Assembly (NCBI GenBank): GCA_022779365.1
Contig: JALFSI010000046.1
Span: 1 to 53,763 of the forward strand
Source: CAG-170 sp022779365
GTDB taxonomy: Bacteria; Bacillota; Clostridia; Oscillospirales; Oscillospiraceae
DNA length: 53,763 nucleotides
Direction: 5' to 3'
Shown: positions 30,515-37,417 of the stretch, piece by piece
Numbering within the stretch: the first letter of the stretch is position 1
How the letters are laid out: each line of letters starts with the position of its first letter
Position numbers and translations under genes: made by a program
The notes under the pieces: model-generated
Seen by the model: only the letters and a program-made list of their open reading frames with translations
Database searches by the model: none
What the model was told of the DNA's origin: nothing

Positions 30515-33463
30515 TTAGCAATACAGGTAGCTGTAATGGCTGCGGATGCGGAGGATGAGGGCTTCGATGTCCTTTTGCAGGTCGTTCGGCTGGGAGAGGT
30601 CGTAGTCCTTCACCTCGCCAAGACGCACGCGGACGTGATCGCCGCCGAGGAAGAGAACGCCGGCGTTGCTGCTGTCCGCCATATCCTCTGCGGTCTGGAA
30701 GAGCGTGAACTTGTCATGGCACGGCTCGGAGGCATAGGGGCAGAAGTGCGTGCAGTTGCCGCACTCGTTGCACATCTTGTCCACATGGACGATCTGCACA
30801 CGCCCGTCTGCCAGCGTCACGGCGACGTTCGCGCGGTTCGGGCAGGAATCGACGCAGTTTTCGCAGACGGTGTTGCAGTCAAGGCAGCGAGCGCCTTCGC
30901 AGCGCGCGTCCTTCGCCATTTTCAGAACGCCCTTCTTCGACACGGCGCAGGCTCTGGCGGGGTAGGCTTCTGCGGGGATCTCGTAGCTGTGCGGCGCGCC
31001 GATGACGGCTTCCGCGAACGCGGCGGCGTCGGCAATGCCTTCGACCACGGTGGCAGGACCGCGATGCGCGTCGCCCGCGCACCAGACGTTCTCCACGTTC
31101 GTCTTGAACGCAGGACCTTTGCGCTCCATCTCTACGCCATTTGCAGCCATGAGGGCGGCATCGACCTTTTCGCCGACGGCGGAGAGGACGAGATCGCACG
31201 GGATCTCAAAGAACTCGCCCGTGCCGACCGGGGCGCGGCGGCCCGACGCGTCCGGCTCGCCGAGCTTCATCCTTTCAAGGCGCAGCCTGCCGTCCTTCTG
31301 CTCAACGGGAGCAGCCAGCTCGACCATATTCACGCCGTCCGCGATGGCGAGCGCCAGCTCGTGCTCATCGGCGGGCATTTCCTTTTTGGTGCGGCGGTAG
31401 ACGATGGTGGAAGAGCACGCGCCCATGCGCTTTGCGACGCGCGCGGCGTCCATCGCGGTATTGCCCGCGCCCACGACCACAACGTGACCCGTGAGGCTCG
31501 GCTTGACCTGCGTTTTCATGTCCTTCATCCAGCCGATGACACCCTGCACATTGCCGGGAATATCGAGCTTGCCCGCCTGCCATGCGCCGGTGGCGAGGAG
31601 GATGTGGGTGTAGCCCTGCTTTTTGAGCTCGTCGATGGACGGGGCAGGCGCGCCGCATTTGACCTCGACGCCGTATTTTTCCATGAGCGCGACGTCCTTG
31701 TCGATCGCTTCGTCGGTGATGCGGAACGCGGGGATGACGTAGCGCGGCACGCCGCCGAGCTTCGCTTCGCGCTCAAAAATGGTGGTCTGGATACCGGCTC
31801 TGCCGAGGAAGTACGCCGCGGCAATGCCCGTCGGACCGCCGCCGATGATGGCAGCCTTCTTGCCCGCGACGACCTCCGGCTTGCGGATGGACGCCATCAG
31901 CGCGCCGTAGCCCTGTTCCGCCGCGACGAGCTTGGTGCTGCGGATCTGGACAGACTCTTCATAGAAGCTGCGGGAGCACTTGTTCTGGCAGCGGTGCGCG
32001 CAGATCGTGCCGGTGATGAACGGCAGCGCGTTCTTTTCGGTGATGAGCTTGAGAGCAGGACCATACAGCCCGCGGCGGCAGAGCTCGATGTACTCCGGAA
32101 TATCCTGATGGATGGGGCAGCCGCCCTTACAGGGCGCGGTGAAGCAGTCGATGAGCGGCACAGCATCCGCAGACTTGCGCGCGGGCAGGGGCTTAATGGG
32201 CTTTAAGTGATGGAGGTCGGTATGCGACGCGGCGCTCAGCTCGGCGATGGCGGCGGTGTCCGTCCCGGCGAAGCGGGCGTAGGGCATATCCTCGACCTTT
32301 TCCACCATCTGCGCAAGGCGGTTGTATCCGCCGGGCTTGAGGATGGTCGTGGCGACGGTGATGGGCCAGATGCCCGCGGCAAAGAGCTTATCACAGTTGA
32401 AATATTCCGCGCCGCCGGCAAAGGAGATGCGCAGCTTGCCGCCGAACTGACGGGAGATGCGGCTGCACATCTCGATCGTCAGCGGGAAGAGGCTGCGGCC
32501 GGACATATACATTTCGCTTCCGGGCAGCTCGCCGCGCGTGGTGTCCACGGGGAAGGTGTTCGACAGCTTGAGACCAAATTCCAGCCCGCGGCTGTCCGCC
32601 AGCGCCTGCAAACGCTCGAACATCGGCACAGCATCCGCCCACTGGAGGTCTTCGTTAAAGTGGTGCTCGTCAAAGACGATATAGTCGTAGCCCATGGAGT
32701 CGAGAATGGTGCGGGCGGTCTTATAGCCGAGGATGGTGGGGTTGCACTTGACGAACGTGTGCAGACCCTTTTCCGTCAGCAGGTAGGACGCGATGCGCTC
32801 GATCTCCTGCGGCGGGCAGCCGTGCAGCGTGGAGACCGTGACGGAGCGCGAAACGCGCGGGGAGATGGACGCGATGAAGTCGGTTTCCTCCGGGAACAGC
32901 TCCGTGAGCACGGCGAGGCATTCCCGGAACTGCGCCGTTTTGGAGGCGTCCATCATGCCGTCAATATAGGTGTTGACCTTGTCGCCCTTGATGCCCTCGA
33001 GATCGTAGCCGACGGACATATTGAACACGAACCCGTCGGGGTCGCCCAGACCGTAGACCTTGGACAGGAGCTTCAGCGCGCACCAGGCTTTGATGTACTC
33101 ATTCATCGCCTGCGGGATCTCCAGCTCGGTGGACCACTCCTGATTGTAGCCCTCGTCACTTGCCAGAATGCAGGGACGCGGCACGCACGCGGCAAGCTCC
33201 GCGCCGTCCATCTTCTGCACGGTCTTGACCTCAAAGAAGCGCGCGCCGGCAAAGTAGGACGCGATGATGTTCTGCGCAAGCTGGCTGTTGGGACCGGCTG
33301 CCGGACCGAACGGCGTTTCGATGCGCTCGCCGAAGATGGGCAGCGACTTGCCGCTGGCGCGATAGGCTTTATGAACGCCGAAGATGTCGCCCGTGGCGGC
33401 ATATTCGGTCGTGATCCAATTCATCAGGGATCTGAACGGGATGGGATACATTTTTTCAGACAT
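30515..33463 (-). CDS. ygfK: YgfK-type iron-sulfur flavoprotein (putative selenate reductase subunit)
   Basis: A 982-residue multidomain oxidoreductase. The N-terminal ~430 residues resemble the dihydropyrimidine-dehydrogenase-like barrel (GPAAGPNSQLAQNIIASYF, STLHGCPPQEIERI). A Cys-rich segment follows (CKGGCPIHQDIPEYIELC, CAHRCQNKCSR). A glutamate-synthase-like FAD/NAD part shows IGGGPTGIAAAYFLGRAG and VVVGAGNTAMDAARVA. The C-terminal ferredoxin-like region has CLDCNTVCENCVDSCPN and CNECGNCTHFCPYASEPC. In E. coli ygfK sits in a purine-catabolic cluster with ssnA and xdhD, and gut anaerobes use such clusters to degrade urate and other purines. Here it follows ssnA on the minus strand. Confidence 0.93.
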   Translation of the reverse strand: MSEKMYPIPFRSLMNWITTEYAATGDIFGVHKAYRASGKSLPIFGERIETPFGPAAGPNSQLAQNIIASYFAGARFFEVKTVQKMDGAELAACVPRPCILASDEGYNQEWSTELEIPQAMNEYIKAWCALKLLSKVYGLGDPDGFVFNMSVGYDLEGIKGDKVNTYIDGMMDASKTAQFRECLAVLTELFPEETDFIASISPRVSRSVTVSTLHGCPPQEIERIASYLLTEKGLHTFVKCNPTILGYKTARTILDSMGYDYIVFDEHHFNEDLQWADAVPMFERLQALADSRGLEFGLKLSNTFPVDTTRGELPGSEMYMSGRSLFPLTIEMCSRISRQFGGKLRISFAGGAEYFNCDKLFAAGIWPITVATTILKPGGYNRLAQMVEKVEDMPYARFAGTDTAAIAELSAASHTDLHHLKPIKPLPARKSADAVPLIDCFTAPCKGGCPIHQDIPEYIELCRRGLYGPALKLITEKNALPFITGTICAHRCQNKCSRSFYEESVQIRSTKLVAAEQGYGALMASIRKPEVVAGKKAAIIGGGPTGIAAAYFLGRAGIQTTIFEREAKLGGVPRYVIPAFRITDEAIDKDVALMEKYGVEVKCGAPAPSIDELKKQGYTHILLATGAWQAGKLDIPGNVQGVIGWMKDMKTQVKPSLTGHVVVVGAGNTAMDAARVAKRMGACSSTIVYRRTKKEMPADEHELALAIADGVNMVELAAPVEQKDGRLRLERMKLGEPDASGRRAPVGTGEFFEIPCDLVLSAVGEKVDAALMAANGVEMERKGPAFKTNVENVWCAGDAHRGPATVVEGIADAAAFAEAVIGAPHSYEIPAEAYPARACAVSKKGVLKMAKDARCEGARCLDCNTVCENCVDSCPNRANVAVTLADGRVQIVHVDKMCNECGNCTHFCPYASEPCHDKFTLFQTAEDMADSSNAGVLFLGGDHVRVRLGEVKDYDLSQPNDLQKDIEALILRIRSHYSYLYC

Positions 33464-33495
33464 ATTTGTTCCTCCTATGATCGGACGTTTACAAA

Positions 33496-33567
33496 GGCTT
33501 CCCCCTGGGGGGAAGCTGTCAGCCGAAGGCTGACTGATGAGGGGAAGGGTTCTTGTTTTTGAGATGT
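33496..33567 (-). repeat. Dispersed intergenic repeat, copy 2 (inverted)
   Basis: GGCTTCCCCCTGGGGGGAAGC, then a GTCAGCCGAAGGCTGAC hairpin and a tail ending GTTTTTGAGATGT. It faces copy 3 (33594) across 26 bp, so the pair forms a large inverted repeat between ssnA and ygfK. Confidence 0.75.
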
Positions 33568-33593
33568 GACGCGTTTTTGAGCCAAACGTGACG

Positions 33594-33661
33594 ACATCTC
33601 AGAATGTACAGCCCTTCTCCTCATCCGGCGCTTCGCGCCACCTTCCCCTCAAGGGGAAGGC
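33594..33661 (+). repeat. Dispersed intergenic repeat, copy 3 (direct)
   Basis: ACATCTCAGAATGTACAG, then cccttctcctcatccg, a GGCGCTTCGCGCC hairpin and CCTTCCCCTCAAGGGGAAGG. It matches 45919-45990, with the central hairpin swapped (GGCGCTTCGCGCC instead of the CAGCC/GGCTG type). Confidence 0.75.
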
Positions 33662-33675
33662 TTATATGGTGCGTC

Positions 33676-35019
33676 TTAATATTCTCTATGGTTCAGGCTG
33701 CCCCAGAGCTTTTTGGCAGCTTCGAGGATGTGGGCGTTTTCGGCTTCCTCGTCGATGCCGACCAGCTCGCGGTCACGCATCAAGACCTTGCCGGCGGCGA
33801 TGGTCGTCTGGCACTGGCGGCCCGTCATGCCGAAGATCATGTGCCCGTCGATGTTTTCATCACTGAACGGGGTGAACGGCTTGTAGTCCATCACGATGAT
33901 GTCCGCCGCCGCGCCCGCCTTGAGAACGCCCAGCTCGTCCGGGAAGTATTTTGCGCCGATCATGGCGTTGTTCTTAAAGAGCATATCCGTCACCTCGCAC
34001 CAGCCGACATTCGGCAGGCAGTTCTGGCTGCGCTGCGAGCACAGCGCGACCTTGAGGCTTTCAAGCATATCGTTGGTGTATGCGTCCGTGCCCATGCCGA
34101 GCAGGATGCCGCGCTTGTAGAGCTGGAGCACCGGGCAGATGCCGATGGCGTTGCCCATGTTGGATTCCGGGTTGTTTACGACCATCGTGCCGGTCTCCCG
34201 GATGATCTCCATCTCGGCGGTGTTCACATGGATGCAGTGTCCGAGGATGGTCTTATCGCCCAGAATGCCGTGATCCTGAAGCCGCTGCACCGGGCGGCGA
34301 CCGTAGTTCTGGAGAGAGTCATACACATCGTTCATGCCCTCGGAGACGTGGATGTGATAGCCGGTACGCCCGTTGTTCGCGGCGACCATGCGGTCGAACG
34401 TCTTATCGGAGATGGTGAACAGCGCGTGACCGCCGAACATGGCGGCGAGCATCGGGTCGTTATGCTCCTTGCACCAGGTGATCCAGTCGGCGTTTTCCTT
34501 GATGGCTTCCAGGCACTTTTCCTCGCCGTCACGGTCGGAGACCTCATAGCACAGGCAGGAGCGGACACCGAATTTTTTGGCGCTTTCCGCGATCTGGAAC
34601 AGCGAGCCGGGAATTTCACAGTAGGACGCGTGATGGTCAAAGATCGTGGTGACGCCCTGCTTGATGCAGTCGATGTACAGCGCGTCTGCGCTCGCGCGCG
34701 TGCCTTCCAGCGTCAGATGGCGGTCGATCGCCCACCACGTGCCGTCCAGCACCTCAAAGAAGTTCGTGGGGTTGTTGCCGGCGATCGACAGACCGCGCGC
34801 CAGCGCCGAATAGATGTGTGTGTGGGCGTTAATGAGCGCGGGCATGATGACGCCGCCCCTGGCGTCGATCTTTTCCGCCTGCGGATACTTTGCCGCCAGC
34901 GCCGCCGCGTCGCCGACCTCGATGATCTTCGTGCCCTCGAACACGACTGCGCCGTGCTCGTAATACCCCTTCGCAGCGGGGTCGCGCGTAATGAGTTTGC
35001 CATTGGTGAGAATGTACAT
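33676..35019 (-). CDS. ssnA: SsnA-type aminohydrolase
   Basis: A 447-residue metal-dependent amidohydrolase. Metal ligands expected for the family are visible: HTHIYSA near residue 70, DHHASY, GYHIHVSEG, LGHCIHV and MGTDAYTNDM. The YILTNGKLITRD N-terminus and the DIIVMDYKPFTPF C-terminal barrel cap are typical. SsnA accompanies YgfK in purine-use clusters of E. coli and gut anaerobes; its exact substrate is not settled. RBS AAAGGAGG lies 8 nt before the ATG. A long leader of about 190 nt with a terminator hairpin precedes it, so expression is probably controlled by attenuation. Confidence 0.92.
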   Translation of the reverse strand: MYILTNGKLITRDPAAKGYYEHGAVVFEGTKIIEVGDAAALAAKYPQAEKIDARGGVIMPALINAHTHIYSALARGLSIAGNNPTNFFEVLDGTWWAIDRHLTLEGTRASADALYIDCIKQGVTTIFDHHASYCEIPGSLFQIAESAKKFGVRSCLCYEVSDRDGEEKCLEAIKENADWITWCKEHNDPMLAAMFGGHALFTISDKTFDRMVAANNGRTGYHIHVSEGMNDVYDSLQNYGRRPVQRLQDHGILGDKTILGHCIHVNTAEMEIIRETGTMVVNNPESNMGNAIGICPVLQLYKRGILLGMGTDAYTNDMLESLKVALCSQRSQNCLPNVGWCEVTDMLFKNNAMIGAKYFPDELGVLKAGAAADIIVMDYKPFTPFSDENIDGHMIFGMTGRQCQTTIAAGKVLMRDRELVGIDEEAENAHILEAAKKLWGSLNHREY

Positions 35020-35212
35020 TCCGTTTCCTCCTTTTTACGATCTACCACTCAGACCTGCGGGTAACAAAAAATGTTCCAGACCGTCTGGTCTGAAACACTC
35101 AAGCATCGCGCCGAGTGATAGTTGCAGCCCGTGTGCGAAACACTTCCTTACAGCTACCATCTTTGAATTTGAAGCAGCATCCGATAATCTGACGAGTCAT
35201 ATTATCTTCTGC
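35020..35212 (-). promoter_or_regulatory. Structured leader RNA of ssnA, candidate attenuator or riboswitch
   Basis: Read on the minus strand, the transcript folds into stems in order: GAAGUAGC/GCUGCUUC enclosing GAUAAU/AUUAUC (about 35166-35217), GAUGGU/ACUAUC enclosing a GUGU-UUCGC-ACAC hairpin, CACUC/GAGUG, then a terminator. It matches no riboswitch class I can recall (purine, THF, SAM, glycine and T-box motifs are absent). A regulatory role is inferred from length, folding and the terminator. Confidence 0.5.
35065..35096 (-). terminator. Intrinsic terminator inside the ssnA leader
   Basis: GTTTCAGACC (35087-35096) pairs fully with GGTCTGGAAC (35073-35082) around AGAC, one pair being G-U, followed by ATTTTTTG. 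It stands 46 nt before the ssnA start codon. Confidence 0.75.
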
Positions 35213-35219
35213 TACTTCT

Positions 35220-35248
35220 ATTATAGAAAAATCGGGCAAAGATTTGAA
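35220..35248 (-). promoter_or_regulatory. Promoter of ssnA
   Basis: Minus strand TTCAAA (35243-35248), a 17-bp spacer and perfect TATAAT (35220-35225) in an AT-rich patch. Transcription would start near 35212. Confidence 0.65.
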
Positions 35249-35321
35249 GCGGTATTTTTTACAAAAATGCGCGGTCAAAATTCAGCAAAATGTCAGAAAA
35301 TCCAGCTTGCGGCGGGGCGGG

Positions 35322-35402
35322 TCTGCAAGCCCATTCAAACGAAAACCCAGCAAGACGGTTTTCGTTTGAGAGCGTGCCAAAAATACTTTTTTGACACGTT
35401 CA
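35322..35402. repeat. Double-hairpin intergenic repeat, copy 2
   Basis: About 80 bp almost identical to 61-140, in the same orientation. The first stem (TCAAACGAAAACC with GGTTTTCGTTTGA) is perfect. The second has two changes relative to copy 1. A GC-rich hairpin (35406-35429) follows, as in copy 1. Confidence 0.7.
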
Positions 35403-35405
35403 GCG

Positions 35406-35429
35406 TGTGGGCTGCCATTCGGCAGCCCA
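35406..35429. terminator. GC-rich hairpin after the amidohydrolase gene
   Basis: GTGGGCTGCC-ATTC-GGCAGCCCAC is a perfect 10-bp stem 5 nt from the amidohydrolase stop codon on the minus strand. The U-run on that strand is poor, so the T-rich repeat beyond it may complete termination. Confidence 0.6.
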
Positions 35430-35434
35430 CTTCT

Positions 35435-36790
35435 TTACATATTCAAATATTCCTTGCACTTTTTCTGTGCCTGTTCTGCAACAATCGGCTCGTCGATGCC
35501 GGTGAGGTGTCCGTCGCGGACGCAGATTTTGCCGTGCACGATGGTGTGATCGACCGCGCCGCGCACGCCGACCGTCGCCAGCACGGACTTCGGATCGTAG
35601 CACGCGCCCGTCAGCTCCAGACGGCGCGCGTCGATGAGGAACAGGTCGCAGCATTTGCCTACGGCGAGCTGTCCGATGTCGTCGCGCCCCAGCAGCCGCG
35701 CGCTGCCGCGCGTCGCCATCTTCAGCACGTCGTAGCCCGACGGCGCGTCGTGGCTTGCCGTGAGCCGGTGCAGCAAAAACGCCGTGCGCAGCTCCTCCAT
35801 GAGGCTTGAGCCGTCGTTGGAGGCAGAGCCGTCCACGCCCAGACCCACCGGCACGCCGAGCTTCAGCATCTCCGGGATGCGCGCGACGCCCGAGGCGAGC
35901 TTCATATTGGAGATGGGGCAGTGGCACACGCCGGTCTGCGTCTCGGCGAGCAGGCGCAGCTCCTCGTCATTAAAATGGATACCGTGCGCGTACCATACGT
36001 CCGCGCCGACCCAGCCGAGCGTCTGCATGAACGCCAGCGGGCGCATCCCCTCGCGCGCGAGCATATAATTTTCCTCATCCTTCGTCTCGCACAGGTGCGT
36101 GTGCAGACGCACGCCGTACTGCCGCGCGAGGATGGCGCTCTGCCGCAGCAGTTCCGCCGAGACGGAAAACGGCGAGCAGGGCGCGAGCGCGACTCTCCGC
36201 ATCGAGCCGAACGACGCGTCGTGATACCGCTCGATCAGCCGGCGGCTGTCCGCCATGATCTCATCGACCGTCTGCACGACGGAATCGGGCGGCAGCCCGC
36301 CGTCCTTGACCGACAGGTCCATCGACCCGCGCGAGCAGTGCATCCGAATGCCCAGCCGCTCCGCCGCCTCGAGCTGCGCGCCGATGAGGTCGCCGCTGCC
36401 GGCGGGGAAGACGTAGTGATGGTCGAAGCAGGTCGTGCAGCCGTGCTTCATCAGCTCACCCATGCCGGTGAGCGACGACAGGCGCACGACGTCCGTGTCA
36501 AGGTTTTTCCAGATCTCGTAGAGCGTTTTGAGCCAGTCGAACAGCTCCATATTCTGCACCTGCGGCAGGTTGCGCGAGAACTGCTGGTACAGGTGGTGGT
36601 GCGTGTTGATGAGCCCGGGGTAGCAGAGCATATGGCTGGCGTCGAGCACCTCGTCGGCGCGCACGTCCAGCGCGCTGCCGATGCGGCGGATGACGCCGTC
36701 CTCGCAGTAAATATCGGCGTGCTCCAGCACGCGGTCTAAGTCGTCACAGGTAACGAGGCTTTGAATGTTTCGGATCAGCAGGGACTTCAT
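35435..36790 (-). CDS. Amidohydrolase of the 8-oxoguanine deaminase / AtzB-like group
   Basis: A 451-residue amidohydrolase superfamily protein with metal-binding motifs NTHHHLYQQFSRNL, CFDHHYVFPAG, RLHTHLCET, WYAHGIHF and GVDGSASND. The HHHLYQ motif and overall order match enzymes annotated as 8-oxoguanine deaminase or hydroxydechloroatrazine ethylaminohydrolase. Beside ssnA and ygfK a purine-ring deaminase is the best guess. Start ATG 36790 follows GGAGGTG. It has its own promoter. It shares the fold with SsnA but not close sequence. Confidence 0.87.
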   Translation of the reverse strand: MKSLLIRNIQSLVTCDDLDRVLEHADIYCEDGVIRRIGSALDVRADEVLDASHMLCYPGLINTHHHLYQQFSRNLPQVQNMELFDWLKTLYEIWKNLDTDVVRLSSLTGMGELMKHGCTTCFDHHYVFPAGSGDLIGAQLEAAERLGIRMHCSRGSMDLSVKDGGLPPDSVVQTVDEIMADSRRLIERYHDASFGSMRRVALAPCSPFSVSAELLRQSAILARQYGVRLHTHLCETKDEENYMLAREGMRPLAFMQTLGWVGADVWYAHGIHFNDEELRLLAETQTGVCHCPISNMKLASGVARIPEMLKLGVPVGLGVDGSASNDGSSLMEELRTAFLLHRLTASHDAPSGYDVLKMATRGSARLLGRDDIGQLAVGKCCDLFLIDARRLELTGACYDPKSVLATVGVRGAVDHTIVHGKICVRDGHLTGIDEPIVAEQAQKKCKEYLNM

Positions 36791-36822
36791 ACCGCACCTC
36801 CGCAGCGTTCAGGATAGGCTTA

Positions 36823-36850
36823 TTATACCGTGCCGCGCGCCGCGCCGCAA
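36823..36850 (-). promoter_or_regulatory. Promoter of the amidohydrolase gene
   Basis: Minus strand TTGCGG (36845-36850), a 16-bp GC-rich spacer and TATAAT (36823-36828). Confidence 0.6.
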
Positions 36851-36910
36851 GGCGTTTTGCCTGCCGGACGGAAAATTTGCGTTTTTGGCATGAAAATTTG
36901 AAATTCCCCC

Positions 36911-36939
36911 TTGCATTTTTGCTGCGGGTGTGCTAGTAT
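36911..36939 (+). promoter_or_regulatory. Promoter of tRNA-Arg
   Basis: TTGCAT (36911-36916), a 17-bp spacer and TAGTAT (36934-36939), 24 bp before the tRNA 5' end. Confidence 0.65.
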
Positions 36940-36963
36940 ACTTGAGCGCGTTGAGCGCGGTAC

Positions 36964-37040
36964 GCGCCGGTAGCTCAGTTGGATAGAGTGACTGGCTACG
37001 AACCAGTAGGTCGGGGGTTCGAGTCCCTTCCGGCGTACCA
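36964..37040 (+). tRNA. tRNA-Arg (ACG)
   Basis: Full cloverleaf: acceptor GCGCCGG/CCGGCGT (G1-U72), D-arm AGCTCAGTTGGATAGAGT, anticodon stem ACTGG/CCAGT with loop CTACGAA (anticodon ACG), T arm GGGGGTTCGAGTCCC, discriminator A and encoded CCA. 77 nt. Confidence 0.95.
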
Positions 37041-37076
37041 AAAAATGTCCGTTCCCGTGTGGGAACGGACATTTTT
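37041..37076 (+). terminator. Terminator of tRNA-Arg
   Basis: AAAAAATGTCCGTTCCC / GGGAACGGACATTTTTT, a perfect 17-bp stem with GTGT loop, directly at the CCA end. Confidence 0.9.
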
Positions 37077-37121
37077 TACGTTAAGCCGGGACTCGAACAG
37101 GACGGCGGCGCGCACGCCGCA
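37061..37121. repeat. 61-bp direct repeat, copy A
   Basis: Begins GGGAACGGACATTTTTTACG and ends GCGCACGCCGCA. It is identical to 37313-37373, 252 bp away. It contains GGGACTCGAAC, the reverse complement of a tRNA T-loop segment. Confidence 0.9.
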
Positions 37122-37159
37122 AAAAACAGTCCAGTGGACTGTTTTTTAGTCCGCGGACT
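37121..37159. terminator. Two small palindromes: AAAAAACAGTCC stem and AGTCCGCGGACT
   Basis: AAAAAACAGTCC-AGT-GGACTGTTTTTT (37121-37147) is a symmetric terminator able to work on either strand. The perfect 12-bp palindrome AGTCCGCGGACT follows at 37148-37159. Confidence 0.75.
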
Positions 37160-37162
37160 CGT

Positions 37163-37181
37163 AGTCCCTTCCGGCGTACCA
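37163..37181 (+). repeat. Duplicated 3' end of tRNA-Arg
   Basis: AGTCCCTTCCGGCGTACCA repeats the last 19 nt of tRNA-Arg (37022-37040) exactly, CCA included. It has no other tRNA parts, so it is a fragment. Duplicated tRNA 3' ends are what integrases leave as attachment sites, but only about 140 bp lie between the copies. Confidence 0.8.
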
Positions 37182-37217
37182 CGTCGGAGCAAAGTTCGCT
37201 TTGCTCCGACGTCTTTT
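37181..37217 (+). terminator. Terminator with UUCG tetraloop
   Basis: ACGTCGGAGCAAAG / CTTTGCTCCGACGT, a 14-bp perfect stem closed by TTCG and followed by CTTTTT. Confidence 0.88.
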
Positions 37218-37270
37218 TATCCTTACGGACCAAAAGACGTCATCCGCCCGCTTCCTTGCTCCTCCTCTCA

Positions 37271-37311
37271 AAATCGTGACCGCTGACGCTGGGTCACGAT
37301 TTTGTTTTTTG
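37271..37311 (+). terminator. Terminator in the post-tRNA array
   Basis: AAAATCGTGACC / GGTCACGATTTT stem, followed by GTTTTTT. Confidence 0.82.
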
Positions 37312-37312
37312 C

Positions 37313-37373
37313 GGGAACGGACATTTTTTACGTTAAGCCGGGACTCGAACAGGACGGCGGCGCGCACGCCGCA
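37313..37373. repeat. 61-bp direct repeat, copy B
   Basis: Exact copy of 37061-37121, but without the left arm of the tRNA terminator hairpin that copy A completes. Confidence 0.9.
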
Positions 37374-37383
37374 CAGAGCAAAC

Positions 37384-37417
37384 GCCCCCGGGCTGATTTT
37401 CAGCCCGGGGGTTCTTT
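37384..37417. terminator. Terminator at the end of the Na/Pi symporter gene
   Basis: CCCCCGGGCTGA / CAGCCCGGGGG stem with TTTT loop and TTCTTTTT on the plus side. It is the last hairpin of the array and the first after the minus-strand gene. Confidence 0.75.

Noticed and set aside
30287..32206. 639-codon open frame antisense to ygfK
   Set aside because: Crosses the strong terminator at 30473 and mirrors ygfK codons; no start site or domain.
35065..35096. Palindromic repressor operator CCAGACCGTCTGG
   Set aside because: The palindrome is there, but it lies downstream of the promoter inside a longer hairpin followed by a T-run, so a leader terminator explains it better.
36809..37072. Minus-strand frames reading GLEPPTYWFVASHSIQLSYR
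   Set aside because: This is the well-known spurious translation of the antisense of a tRNA gene; it overlaps tRNA-Arg.
37163..37181. Second tRNA-Arg
   Set aside because: Only the last 19 nt are present; no D arm, anticodon arm or 5' acceptor strand.
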